Below are positions 19,317 through 33,047 of a DNA stretch of 64,000 nucleotides, one piece after another (the first letter of the stretch is position 1; each line of letters starts with the position of its first letter). The stretch is from Vibrio mimicus (GTDB taxonomy: Bacteria > Pseudomonadota > Gammaproteobacteria > Enterobacterales > Vibrionaceae): positions 2,403,501 to 2,467,500 of the forward strand of contig NZ_CP077426.1 of NCBI RefSeq assembly GCF_019048845.1, given 5' to 3'. Below the pieces are notes generated by a model. The model was not told the origin of the DNA. It searched no databases and saw nothing but the letters and a program-made list of their open reading frames with translations. The position numbers were made by a program, and so were the translations under genes.

Positions 19317-21684
19317 TAACTAAGCTGCCTGTACGGCAGCGAACCAGAACGCCTATCCAGAGTTACCACCCGAAGCTTTCTAAGCTGCCTGTACGGCAGT
19401 GAACCGCGGCATGGGCATTAAGTGTGGCGACAATATTTTCTAAGCTGCCTGTACGGCAGTGAACACTTCTTGCCCGTTATCAAGTTTAAACTCGATTTTC
19501 TAAGCTGCCTGTACGGCAGTGAACCCATTTCCCCTTGAATTCATATTGCCCGGGCTTTTCTAAGCTGCCTGTACGGCAGTGAACAAAATAGAACCGATCA
19601 ATGTCTTGATATGGACTTTCTAAGCTGCCTGTACGGCAGTGAACGTGGTAACTCTGGATAGGCGTTCTTTAACTTATTTCTAAGCTGCCTGTGCGGCAGT
19701 GAACTGCATCAATCTCTAATTCGCATTTCTTAATCATTTCTAAGCTGCCTGTGCGTCAGTGAACTCGAAACGAATAGAACGTCTTGAAAGAAAACATTTC
19801 TAAGCTGCCTGTGCGGCAGTGAACAACACGCCACCACGGACGCAGCAAGTTAACACTTTCTAAGCTGCCTGTGCGGCAGTGAACGTGGAAGAGCGGGTGG
19901 CAAGCGTGGCAATTCTTTTCTAAGCTGCCTGTGCGGCAGTGAACCGCTTTTTCTGCTGCACTCTTCGACTCCCAAATTTCTAAGCTGCCTGTGCGGCAGT
20001 GAACAAAAGCTCGGTGAAGCGCCTGTATCTCACTTATTTCTAAGCTGCCTGTGCGGCAGTGAACAACACCCATAAACTCACCGATTAAACATAATATTTC
20101 TAAGCTGCCTGTGCGGCAGTGAACTAACCATGTGAGCCTCATCAATGACGTAGAGATTTCTAAGCTGCCTGTGCGGCAGTGAACACGTTTACAAATCTGG
20201 CCCAAAAACCCGCAAATTTCTAAGCTGCCTGTGCGGCAGTGAACGTAGAAACGCACGCAATGACGGGTGACATCATTTTCTAAGCTGCCTGTGCGGCAGT
20301 GAACGACGCTAACATTCGACGTTGTTGGATCTTGTATTTCTAAGCTGCCTGTGCGGCAGTGAACTTCGTTAAAGGATAACCGCACTCCAACATAAATTTC
20401 TAAGCTGCCTGTGCGGCAGTGAACGATGGTGGCGTTCCTCAGTGACTATCGAGACTTTTCTAAGCTGCCTGTGCGGCAGTGAACGCAAAGGCTATTCGGT
20501 CGGTCTGGATCGTGCATTTCTAAGCTGCCTGTGCGGCAGTGAACTTAACTGCGTGGCAATATCCGTACTATCATTGTTTCTAAGCTGCCTGTGCGGCAGT
20601 GAACTTACGCTCATAACTTATAATCCGTCATCGTTATTTCTAAGCTGCCTGTGCGGCAGTGAACTTACTTAACGACGTCACGTTCATTAGTGAAACTTTC
20701 TAAGCTGCCTGTGCGGCAGTGAACGGATGGGAAGCTGAGAACCGATATCGATGGATTTTCTAAGCTGCCTGTGCGGCAGTGAACATTCAGTATCCGCAGG
20801 AATGCGTAATCTAATGTTTCTAAGCTGCCTGTGCGGCAGTGAACTTCTACATCATGTTCGGTATCGACTATATGACTTTCTAAGCTGCCTGTGCGGCAGT
20901 GAACTCTAACCACTGTCAACAATAAATTTTAAGTAATTTCTAAGCTGCCTGTGCGGCAGTGAACCAAAATTCAATGCGAGATACTTTTACGGTATGTTTC
21001 TAAGCTGCCTGTGCGGCAGTGAACTCAGACTCTTCGCCGTCAGGTTGTGAATATAATTTCTAAGCTGCCTGTGCGGCAGTGAACGCGTCACCGCGTGTGA
21101 GGTTCGATTGCACCTATTTCTAAGCTGCCTGTGCGGCAGTGAACGAGCCTTTAAAGTACGCGCTAAATCAGATCAATTTCTAAGCTGCCTGTGCGGCAGT
21201 GAACCAAAGCGGGAAGCTGAAAAGCTGATCGCTGAATTTCTAAGCTGCCTGTGCGGCAGTGAACATTATTGAAAAGTAATGATTACTTGATCAAAATTTC
21301 TAAGCTGCCTGTGCGGCAGTGAACAAAAACGCCCTCACTCCTTGATGAGTTTTTAGTTTCTAAGCTGCCTGTGCGGCAGTGAACAGTGGGTTGGCAACCG
21401 TCAGTTAGCTGATATTTTTCTAAGCTGCCTGTGCGGCAGTGAACGCTAACCACGATTTCTACATCTTTGTAGTACGTTTCTAAGCTGCCTGTGCGGCAGT
21501 GAACACACGTGCTTTTGAATTCTTAAGTATTCCAGTTTTCTAAGCTGCCTGTGCGGCAGTGAACCAATGCCCGCATGAATCACCTCATCGCTGTAGTTTC
21601 TAAGCTGCCTGTGCGGCAGTGAACTGCAGGAACCGCGCTCAGTAATTTTTTTGCAATTTCTAAGCTGCCTGTGCGGCAGTGAAC
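19317..21684 (-). CRISPR. CRISPR array, type I-F repeat, 40 repeats / 39 spacers
   Basis: Forty 28-bp repeats alternate with 32-bp spacers at a strict 60-bp period. Read on the minus strand (the cas strand) the repeat is GTTCACTGCCGCACAGGCAG followed by CTTAGAAA: the I-F repeat with stem CTGCC/GGCAG. The leader is at the high-coordinate end beside cas6f. The six leader-distal repeats (19317-19644) have T instead of C in the hairpin loop; the most distal also has a changed first base in CAGC and TAAC for TTTC. The repeat at 19737-19764 has a stem-breaking base. All other repeats are identical, so the array looks active and recently extended. Confidence 0.99.
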
Positions 21685-21814
21685 AATAGAATAAACCGAT
21701 AAAAATAAGCTGCAACAGGCTGTTAGGATAAAAATCATCTTTTTACCTTGTTAAAAACAACCCGTTGCAACCATTTGTTTTAAAAGCACATTTTTAAAGA
21801 GCAAAAATAAAGGG
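21685..21814 (-). promoter_or_regulatory. CRISPR leader
   Basis: A 130-bp AT-rich segment between the cas6f stop and the first leader-proximal repeat. It should hold the array promoter and the signals for new-spacer integration. On the minus strand TTGCAACGGGTTG (21770-21758) partly matches the IHF consensus WATCAANNNNTTR, which would fit the IHF role known for type I adaptation; this is only a weak match. Confidence 0.75.
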
Positions 21815-22366
21815 TTAAAACCAAGGTACAGTTGCTGTTTTGCTTAGACCATAACTATCAAACTCACCATCAACTGGCTCAGCTTGAATATCACTAAACT
21901 CAAAGAATTTTCGGTACACCTGCCCTGTTGAACTGCTAGACAGATCAAGGTATGGATTATCAAACCCTTGGCGAAGCATTTTTACTTTGTAACGTTTCTC
22001 ACCATCTTTATCTATGCTACCTCTAGCAATTAAACGCGCTAATTTTGCTTTGCTTAAATTGCTGCGTTTAACTGAAATGATGCGATATTCCACTTGGTCT
22101 GGCACATGAGTAACCGTAGTAATCTTGCAATATCCTGCCAAAGGTCCTAACCAATTTAACCCCTGCAAATCATGCAATGCGCTCACTTCACCGTGTAAAC
22201 GAAATAATCGCCCTAGCTTAATATTTGCTTCTGGAAAGCTAATACCAATTTTATTGCTCTGTAACTTCACCAGTGCTTTGTGGAATTTAATAAAGACTTT
22301 ACTACTTAATTCTGCCTCGCGCATTTCAGCATCAGGCATCAGCCGTATATCAATGTATGCGTCCAT
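21815..22366 (-). CDS. cas6f: CRISPR endoribonuclease Cas6f (Csy4)
   Basis: Cuts the pre-crRNA at the base of each repeat hairpin and stays bound to the 3' stem. From ATG 22366 (AGGAG five bases upstream) the protein is 183 residues, with [14 protein letters not shown] at the start, His29 in KFHKALV where the catalytic His of P. aeruginosa Csy4 is, a basic helix [15 protein letters not shown], the conserved [13 protein letters not shown], and the C-terminal [15 protein letters not shown] 22369 would add one Met. Last gene of the cas operon, directly before the leader. Confidence 0.95.
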   Translation of the reverse strand: MDAYIDIRLMPDAEMREAELSSKVFIKFHKALVKLQSNKIGISFPEANIKLGRLFRLHGEVSALHDLQGLNWLGPLAGYCKITTVTHVPDQVEYRIISVKRSNLSKAKLARLIARGSIDKDGEKRYKVKMLRQGFDNPYLDLSSSSTGQVYRKFFEFSDIQAEPVDGEFDSYGLSKTATVPWF

Positions 22367-22374
22367 CATTACTC

Positions 22375-23430
22375 CTAAAGTCGAATGCTTGAAACGTAAG
22401 CCAGCCCTTTTTTTCCAAGGTAAAAGCTTGATACCCCAGCATTTTCAATCAACGTTTTGATTTCTTGTGCTTTGTCTCGATCCACGTCAATAGTAATTTC
22501 CAACTGCCCACTGGCTTTGGTCAGCATAGATGTCACTTCTCCTTGCCCTTTTATCATTTCCTTTTTTAGATAAGGATTACCGTAAACCTTCTTTTTACCT
22601 TGTGTGAAACTGCCCATAAAGTCTTTTGGTGTCAAACCAGCCACAGAAAACCCTTTAATATTACTCGGTATAGGTATACCACCGAGATTAAGCCTGACTA
22701 ATTTTAAATATAGTGCAGAGCAATATAATGCTCTGACATCAACTTTATCTGATTTAATATAATCAATATCAGAAAAGCTCTTTTTCATACTGGGAAACAA
22801 AGACCTTACATTTGCATTAAGGTTAGCATCATAAAGAATGTCAACAGCCTTATATAAACGATTTTCTGACAAGCCTAATTCATCAATTTTACTGATACCA
22901 ATACTTTTAAATTTATTAAATCGATCAATAATATCCCTAGGATCGAACTCTTGATCATTAGCAACTTCAATCTCTTCAACTATAAAACTGACCAGTGCAT
23001 TTAGATCAGTAAAAGCAAGACTCCAAAGTTGATTAGAAAAAACAGATTTAAACAACCAATGATTTGTATTTATCACTCCAGTATATGACTCTCTGTCAAA
23101 GCTGCCAGTCATATTCCGAATATATACAATTTCATTGGTCAACACAGGTTTATCTTTGAACGTTATAAAGTCTTCCAACCCTTTCAGGAAATACGTATCA
23201 CTTTGCTTTGATTGGTATAATTTCCTTTGATCACCGATCAATCGACACAGGATTCCAAATACAGTCTGCTTCGTTACGTCAACTAATTTAAAATTATCCG
23301 GCTTTTCACGATCATTTAAACTGGAGCTTGCAGCTATAAATGTTCTACCTTTCGCGGGTAATGGTTCATCATTATTACCATCCAAAAATGAATTACGCCA
23401 AGATGCTTCATAATCAATTAAGATTTTCAT
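22375..23430 (-). CDS. cas5fv: Type I-F2 (I-Fv) Cas5fv
   Basis: 351 residues starting [21 protein letters not shown] recognise this N-terminus as that of Cas5fv from the minimal I-F variant best studied in Shewanella putrefaciens CN-32. There it caps the 5' end of the crRNA and, with an extra domain, takes over PAM recognition from the missing large subunit Cas8f. Start: ATG 23430 (GTG 23433 directly precedes it; GAGGTAGG lies upstream). Spacing to cas7fv is 6 nt and to cas6f 8 nt. No Cas8f/Csy1 gene is present anywhere in the operon. Visibly more AT-rich than cas1. Confidence 0.9.
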   Translation of the reverse strand: MKILIDYEASWRNSFLDGNNDEPLPAKGRTFIAASSSLNDREKPDNFKLVDVTKQTVFGILCRLIGDQRKLYQSKQSDTYFLKGLEDFITFKDKPVLTNEIVYIRNMTGSFDRESYTGVINTNHWLFKSVFSNQLWSLAFTDLNALVSFIVEEIEVANDQEFDPRDIIDRFNKFKSIGISKIDELGLSENRLYKAVDILYDANLNANVRSLFPSMKKSFSDIDYIKSDKVDVRALYCSALYLKLVRLNLGGIPIPSNIKGFSVAGLTPKDFMGSFTQGKKKVYGNPYLKKEMIKGQGEVTSMLTKASGQLEITIDVDRDKAQEIKTLIENAGVSSFYLGKKGLAYVSSIRL

Positions 23431-23439
23431 CACCTACCT

Positions 23440-28313
<4,874 letters not shown>

Positions 28314-28336
28314 TTTTTGCTCCATGCTTAGCGTTC

Positions 28337-28355
28337 ATGCATCCACTTTATGCAT
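28337..28355. promoter_or_regulatory. ATGCAT pair in the cas promoter
   Basis: Two ATGCAT palindromes separated by 7 bp, 24-42 bp upstream of the cas1 start. They form a symmetrical element that could be an operator for the cas operon. Binding partner unknown. Confidence 0.4.
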
Positions 28356-28388
28356 CTGTTTCCTAAGCTCAATCCTGCGCATTTATTC

Positions 28389-28407
28389 AGGTAAAGTGAC
28401 TTTACCT
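28389..28407. promoter_or_regulatory. 19-bp palindrome between the WYL gene and cas1
   Basis: AGGTAAAG-TGA-CTTTACCT is a perfect inverted repeat. It lies 21 nt after the WYL-regulator stop and about 76 nt before cas1. No T-run follows on the minus strand, so an operator is more likely than a terminator. Confidence 0.5.
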
Positions 28408-28427
28408 AAGCGTGGCTTGGCTGAGTT

Positions 28428-29264
28428 TTAACGTTCAAATAACCAGGGTTTGACGTCACGTGGGTTAACCAAAATCAGTTGTTGAGCTTCTGGCGTACCT
28501 TCGAGATAGTGGGTTTTGACTTGCATCTCTTTGAGTAGGTAATCGACCAATGCGGCGCTTGTGGTTATACGCAGTTGCCCGTTTTCCATTTGATAATCGT
28601 GGGCGATGACTTCTTTTTGCTCATCATTTAAACGTGGATCAGGGGCGAAAATTAAATCCACCTGCGTATTCCAAACCCGATCATCCTCTTTGGTGTGCTC
28701 TGAAGCATCGAGTAACTCAGCATCACCACGGCAGCGGCTTAAGACCAAATCGCGATAGCCCTGCGATTTTTCACAGTAGCCACGAACATGCCAACGCAAA
28801 CCCGTTTTAACCAAGGTATGGGGGTGGAAAATTCGCCCTTCCCATTCGGGATTGGACAGTGACACATAGCCAAGCTCAAGGCGTTTTTGCTGACGAATCG
28901 CTGCCGTTAGCGCGGCAATCACCTGTGGTGCAACATAACGCTGTGGAACGCAGCAGTGCTCACCCAGCGCGGCATTAAATGATGACTGAGGCGCATAAAA
29001 CTGACCCGTACTGAACCATTGCAAATAATGCTCAAGCGAGTGTTTGGGGGCTTCAAAGAGATATTGCGCGCTAAATTGATAAGGGCCAGACACCATTTTC
29101 TTTAACCGTTCAGGATGTTGCTCTTGGTAGGCTCGGATATCCTGATAGGCTTGTTGGCGGGTAATCGAAAACTGGTCGACCAGATCTTTGTTACGAACAT
29201 AGCCTTGCCACAAGGCAAGCATTTCTAAAAACCGATGCCGTTCTTGAAGAGTGTGTATGGTCAA
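28428..29264 (-). CDS. HTH-WYL transcriptional regulator, BrxR/CapW-like
   Basis: 278 residues. An N-terminal winged-helix region (RHRFLEMLALWQGYVRNKDLVDQFSITRQQAYQDIRAYQEQHPERLKK) is followed by a WYL domain (about 135-215; IFHPHTLVKTGLRWHVRGYCEKSQGYRDLVLSRC) and a C-terminal extension. The 'W-x-G...dLvd.F.isr.qA..Di..Y....P' pattern is that of BrxR/CapW repressors, which control phage-defence operons. It starts at TTG 29264 with no strong SD, so the start is uncertain. Same strand as cas1 with a 114-nt gap containing two palindromes, so it is well placed to control cas and possibly the divergent hcp side. Confidence 0.82.
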   Translation of the reverse strand: MTIHTLQERHRFLEMLALWQGYVRNKDLVDQFSITRQQAYQDIRAYQEQHPERLKKMVSGPYQFSAQYLFEAPKHSLEHYLQWFSTGQFYAPQSSFNAALGEHCCVPQRYVAPQVIAALTAAIRQQKRLELGYVSLSNPEWEGRIFHPHTLVKTGLRWHVRGYCEKSQGYRDLVLSRCRGDAELLDASEHTKEDDRVWNTQVDLIFAPDPRLNDEQKEVIAHDYQMENGQLRITTSAALVDYLLKEMQVKTHYLEGTPEAQQLILVNPRDVKPWLFER

Positions 29265-29271
29265 GCTATAT

Positions 29272-29296
29272 ATGCCTATCGTCTAACAATGGGCAT
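29272..29296. promoter_or_regulatory. Inverted repeat just upstream of the WYL regulator
   Basis: Arms ATGCCTAT and ATGGGCAT (complementary but for one base) with a 9-bp spacer, 8-32 nt upstream of the TTG start. Position and symmetry suit an autoregulatory operator. Confidence 0.5.
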
Positions 29297-29474
29297 AAGG
29301 TAGCATAATCAATAAGATGTGTTCGTGATAGTTTCGACATTACACGTCGAAGTGGTTAAGAACTCAGGTATAGCTATGCCAATTTCATAGGAGACAACGG
29401 CACTTCATAAGCCAGCAAGCCTCCGATATGGTCAAAAAACCTAGTCTGGATTCGGGGAAATAGAAGCAACAAAA

Positions 29475-29502
29475 TATTGCTCGCAGGGTAAAGTATTGCT
29501 CG
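29475..29502 (+). promoter_or_regulatory. Tandem TATTGCTCG repeats upstream of hcp
   Basis: Two direct copies (29475-29483 and 29494-29502), 19 bp apart, 72-99 bp upstream of the -24 element. This is a suitable place for an enhancer-binding-protein site; the main T6SS activator VasH is the obvious candidate. Confidence 0.4.
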
Positions 29503-29573
29503 ATGCGGGCAAAAACCTGCCCGGAATATCAAAGAAATCAGAATAACCTACTGATATTGTTAGCCTTGAATTA

Positions 29574-29589
29574 TGGCATGTGACTTGCC
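29574..29589 (+). promoter_or_regulatory. Sigma-54 promoter of the hcp module
   Basis: TGGCATG-N4-TTGCC matches the RpoN -24/-12 consensus TGGCACG-N4-TTGCW at nearly every position, with the obligatory GG and GC at correct spacing. Transcription would begin near 29600, about 38 nt before hcp. V. cholerae hcp operons elsewhere are known to be sigma-54/VasH-dependent. Confidence 0.78.
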
Positions 29590-29637
29590 CTGGTATGGGC
29601 CAATGTTTTACTCCTCGTACATTTATAAGGATTCATC

Positions 29638-30156
29638 ATGCCAACTCCATGTTATATCAAGATTGAAGGCCAAACTCAGGGTCTGATTACTGCCGGTGCG
29701 TGTACTGCAGATTCTATCGGTGATTCATTTGTTGAAGGTCACGAAGATGAGATGCTGGTTCAGCAATTTGATCACACCGTAACAGTACCTACCGATCCAC
29801 AATCGGGTCAGCCTTCAGGCCAGCGCGTTCACAAGCCATTCAAATTTACTGTGGCGCTGAATAAAGCGGTTCCTCTACTGTACAACGCGCTCTCTTCAGG
29901 TGAGAAGCTGAAGTCCGTTGAGCTGAAGTGGTACCGTACATCTCTAGAAGGTAAACAAGAGAACTTCTTCACGACTAAGCTGGAAAACGCTTCTATCGTA
30001 GATATTCACTGTGAAATGCCACACTGCCAAGATCCAGCCAAAGCAGACTTCACTCAAAACCTGACAGTGTCTCTGTCTTACCGCAAAATCACCTGGGATC
30101 ACGTTAACGCGGGGACTTCAGGCTCTGATGACTGGCGTAAGCCAATCGAAGCGTAA
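29638..30156 (+). CDS. hcp: Type VI secretion tube protein Hcp
   Basis: 172 residues, the length of V. cholerae Hcp, with MPTPCYIKIEGQTQGLITAG, the EGHEDEMLVQQFDH region, TDPQSGQPSGQRVHKPFKFT and C-terminal GTSGSDDWRKPIEA. Hcp hexamers stack into the tube expelled by the contracting sheath and carry small effectors. AAGGA lies upstream of the ATG. It heads an auxiliary T6SS cluster and is divergent from the WYL regulator. No sheath, baseplate or ATPase genes are in the window. Confidence 0.96.
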   Translation: MPTPCYIKIEGQTQGLITAGACTADSIGDSFVEGHEDEMLVQQFDHTVTVPTDPQSGQPSGQRVHKPFKFTVALNKAVPLLYNALSSGEKLKSVELKWYRTSLEGKQENFFTTKLENASIVDIHCEMPHCQDPAKADFTQNLTVSLSYRKITWDHVNAGTSGSDDWRKPIEA

Positions 30157-30200
30157 TTCGCGCTCCGATACGGTCGCTCACTTTCGGGTGAGCGGCTGAA

Positions 30201-30251
30201 AACCTTAAACTCAGCCTATCGATTCTGCGGTGCACTGAGTTTAAGGTTTTT
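30201..30251 (+). terminator. Hairpin with T-run between hcp and vgrG (terminator/attenuator)
   Basis: A perfect 14-bp stem AACCTTAAACTCAG / CTGAGTTTAAGGTT with a 20-nt loop is followed by TTT. It lies 45 nt after hcp and 32 nt before vgrG. It should stop much of the transcript after hcp, giving many Hcp molecules per VgrG. Confidence 0.75.
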
Positions 30252-30282
30252 GTCATTTTCCGTATCAGAGAAGGAAGGCGTA

Positions 30283-32259
30283 ATGGCGACATTAGCTTAT
30301 ACGATACACATCGACGGGCTCGGTGATGAAACGCTCGTTGTGACCAGCTTTGAGGGACAGGAGTCTCTCTCGAACACGGTTTTTCAATACGCCCCCTGCT
30401 ACGGCTTTCGATATGAAATTGCTTTAGCCAGTCGCCAACCTCATCTCAGTGCGGCGCAGGTCGTCGATAAATCTGCTGAGCTGAGAATGTTCCGTGATGG
30501 TCAATTAGTCCAACGGGTACACGGCATTGTGCGTGCTTTTTCTCAAGGGGATATCGGTCATCACTACACCCTCTATTCCTTAACGCTAGTACCTGCTCTT
30601 GAACGGCTATCGTTGCGTCACAACAGTCGTATTTTTCAACGTAAAACCGTTCCTGAAATCTTGTCTGTGATCTTACAAGAAATGGGGATCAACGATTACG
30701 CCTTTGCTCTAGAACGGGAATGTGAACAACGTGAGTTTTGTGTTCAATATCGGGAAACGGATCTTGATTTTCTGCACCGCTTAGCCGCCGAAGAGGGACT
30801 CGTTTATTGCTTTACCCACGAAGCCGGTAAACACACGCTGTTATTCAGTGACTCTAGCGCGACACTCAATAAATTAGCCGAGCCTATCCCCTACAATGCA
30901 TTAGCTGGTGGCACACAAGACACGCCTTATATTTCAGGATTGACCTCGCGAACTGAAACCCAAGTCAGTGACGTCGAACTTAAAGATTACAGCTTCAAAA
31001 AGCCAAACTATTCCTTCTTACAAAGGACTCAAGGGGAAGAGATGGCTTACCAACAGGCCATATACTCTCACTTTGATGCTCCGGGTCGTTATAAGGATGA
31101 CCTCAATGGTAAAGCGTTTAGTCAAGTACGGTTGGAATATTTAAGACGTGAGGCCCATACAGGCTCTGGAAAAAGTAACCAACCGCTACTGAGAGCTGGC
31201 TATAAGTTTACATTACAAGATCACCTGAATACGGCTATGAATCGGGATTGGCTGCTGATAAGCGTTCATCACCACGGCACCCAACCGCAAGCCATGGAAG
31301 AGGAAGGTGGTAGTGGTGCAACAACGTATGCTAACCAATTTGCGGTAATTCCTGCGCATTTAAATTGGCAAGCCACGCCACAACCTAAACCTTTAGTCGA
31401 CGGACCAATGATAGCCACCGTAGTCGGCCCTAAAGGTGAAGAGATTTTCTGCGATGAATATGGACGAGTCAAAGTTCATTTCCATTGGGATCGTTACTCG
31501 AATGGCGATGAGCAAAGCTCATGTTGGGTGCGGGTGTCACAAGGTTGGGCTGGTAGCCAATACGGCATGATCACCATCCCTCGTATTGGTCATGAGGTGA
31601 TTGTCTCCTTTTTAAATGGCGATCCGGATCAACCGATTATCACTGGGCGCACTTACCATGCAACCAATACGCCTCCTTACCCTTTGCCAGAAAACAAAAC
31701 GAAGACGGTACTGCGTAGTGATACGCATCAAGGAGAGGGTTTTAACGAACTCAGCTTTGAAGACCAAGCGGGTAAAGAGCTGATTTATCTGCATGCGCAG
31801 AAAGATATGCAGGTCAAAGTAGAAAACTCCAGCCACTCCAGAATCAATTACGATCAATCGGTCAGTATTGGCCATGATGAAATGCATGTTGTTGCTAATG
31901 ATCGTAAGCTCACGGTAGATGGCTCACAAAGTCAGGTCACAAAAGGGAACTATGTCTCTGATACTCAAGGGGATAAACACGAATCCATCGGCGGTGATTT
32001 AGCACGCAAAATCGCTGGTGCCATTGGGGTCAGTGCCGACGGTGGCATTACGATAAAAAGTGGCAGTAAGATTACCCTACAAGTTGGCGGAAGTTTTGTT
32101 GTGATTGATGCCAGTGGTGTCGCGATAGATGGTGGCACCATCTTGATTAAATCGGGAGGCTCCCCCGGCTCACTAGCCCTTCCTTCAAGCGCGGATGTGT
32201 TGGAAGCTGCCGCTTCAGCTGGGAGCGCTTTTGTCGCTAACTGCCCGGAGATGAGCTGA
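30283..32259 (+). CDS. vgrG: Type VI secretion tip protein VgrG
   Basis: 658 residues from ATG 30283, which has AAGGAAGG upstream; a TTG at 30250 would lie over the terminator stem. Gp27-like N-terminus (IVRAFSQGDIGHHYTLYSLTLVPALERLSLRHNSRIFQ), the OB-fold/Gp5 region with DEYGRVKVHFHWDR and VRVSQGWAGSQYGMITIPRIGHEVIVSFLNGDPDQPIITGRTYH, then the beta-spike, and a short tail after the DUF2345-like IKSGSKITLQVGGSFVVIDASG. There is no long C-terminal effector extension, so cargo must ride non-covalently or via PAAR. Confidence 0.96.
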   Translation: MATLAYTIHIDGLGDETLVVTSFEGQESLSNTVFQYAPCYGFRYEIALASRQPHLSAAQVVDKSAELRMFRDGQLVQRVHGIVRAFSQGDIGHHYTLYSLTLVPALERLSLRHNSRIFQRKTVPEILSVILQEMGINDYAFALERECEQREFCVQYRETDLDFLHRLAAEEGLVYCFTHEAGKHTLLFSDSSATLNKLAEPIPYNALAGGTQDTPYISGLTSRTETQVSDVELKDYSFKKPNYSFLQRTQGEEMAYQQAIYSHFDAPGRYKDDLNGKAFSQVRLEYLRREAHTGSGKSNQPLLRAGYKFTLQDHLNTAMNRDWLLISVHHHGTQPQAMEEEGGSGATTYANQFAVIPAHLNWQATPQPKPLVDGPMIATVVGPKGEEIFCDEYGRVKVHFHWDRYSNGDEQSSCWVRVSQGWAGSQYGMITIPRIGHEVIVSFLNGDPDQPIITGRTYHATNTPPYPLPENKTKTVLRSDTHQGEGFNELSFEDQAGKELIYLHAQKDMQVKVENSSHSRINYDQSVSIGHDEMHVVANDRKLTVDGSQSQVTKGNYVSDTQGDKHESIGGDLARKIAGAIGVSADGGITIKSGSKITLQVGGSFVVIDASGVAIDGGTILIKSGGSPGSLALPSSADVLEAAASAGSAFVANCPEMS

Positions 32260-33047
32260 TGCGTCATTTAGTCAATTATGCGGTGGTGGATCGAGCCGTC
32301 GCACCTGAGTTTATTGCAAAAGTGAAAGAGTCGAATAACCAACATTGGTGTTTATTTCCAGAGCCAATCGAGGAAGACTTTGCCTTAGTGGCCCCTTTTC
32401 TGGTGCTCATGACTCCTGAGCTTACCACGCAGCTCACCACGAAAAATGCACCGTGGGGATTTTTCTTTCAATCAGAGCATGACCACAAGGCACTTCGCAC
32501 TCATCTTCGCCGTCTGATGAACATTGAGATCCTGCAGACTAAAGAGCGGCTGTTTTTCCGTTACTACGATCCACGTGTGTTATGGGCTGTACTCGATGGA
32601 TTTGAGCCTCTGTGGCTAAACCACTTCCTCGGCCCGATACAAAGCGTTCATACTACATTCCCTCAGCAACGAGCGTCAGATTTCGAGCCGATGCTGACAC
32701 CCTATCGCCCATTTGGGTATGAAGCATTCACGCCGTTTCCCATAGAGCACACTCATTACCAAGCCATCCTTGCTCAGTGTGAGCAAAACTTGGTCGATGA
32801 AGTTGCCAGCATGGTTGGTGATAAAGACAAAGTTTTTAGTAAAGCGCTGGTCAACCAATTGATTGAATGGGAGATCTCCCTTCCAACTCACATCAAAAGG
32901 GTTGCACAGTGGTGTTCAGATGAGAAAATTACTAGCCTGCTTAAGTTTCCTAAGCCGTGGCAAACACTGTTATCGAACACTCAATACCCAGCGGATTACC
33001 GAATCATGCGTCTTCAGTCTGAAGTAAGGACAACTCATGTTATGTAA
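32259..33047 (+). CDS. DUF4123 T6SS effector adaptor (Tap/TEC)
   Basis: 262 residues with the DUF4123 core (VKESNNQHWCLFPEP; ERLFFRYYDPRVLWAVL). DUF4123 proteins load a cognate effector onto the VgrG tip. It overlaps the vgrG stop by 1 nt (TGATG) and the next gene by 11 nt, so vgrG-tap-cargo are translated as a unit. The gene just downstream of a DUF4123 adaptor is almost always its effector. Confidence 0.9.
   Translation: MRHLVNYAVVDRAVAPEFIAKVKESNNQHWCLFPEPIEEDFALVAPFLVLMTPELTTQLTTKNAPWGFFFQSEHDHKALRTHLRRLMNIEILQTKERLFFRYYDPRVLWAVLDGFEPLWLNHFLGPIQSVHTTFPQQRASDFEPMLTPYRPFGYEAFTPFPIEHTHYQAILAQCEQNLVDEVASMVGDKDKVFSKALVNQLIEWEISLPTHIKRVAQWCSDEKITSLLKFPKPWQTLLSNTQYPADYRIMRLQSEVRTTHVM

Noticed and set aside
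21325-21356. Spacer with hairpin-like arms (AAAAAC...GTTTTT)
   Set aside because: Only an imperfect stem; 32-bp spacers often have such symmetry.
19756-21715. Several ORFs of 76-209 codons with repeated VHCRTGSLE, FLSCLCGSE or SLPHRQLR patterns
   Set aside because: They read through CRISPR repeats; the 60-bp period is a multiple of 3, so stops rarely appear. Not genes.
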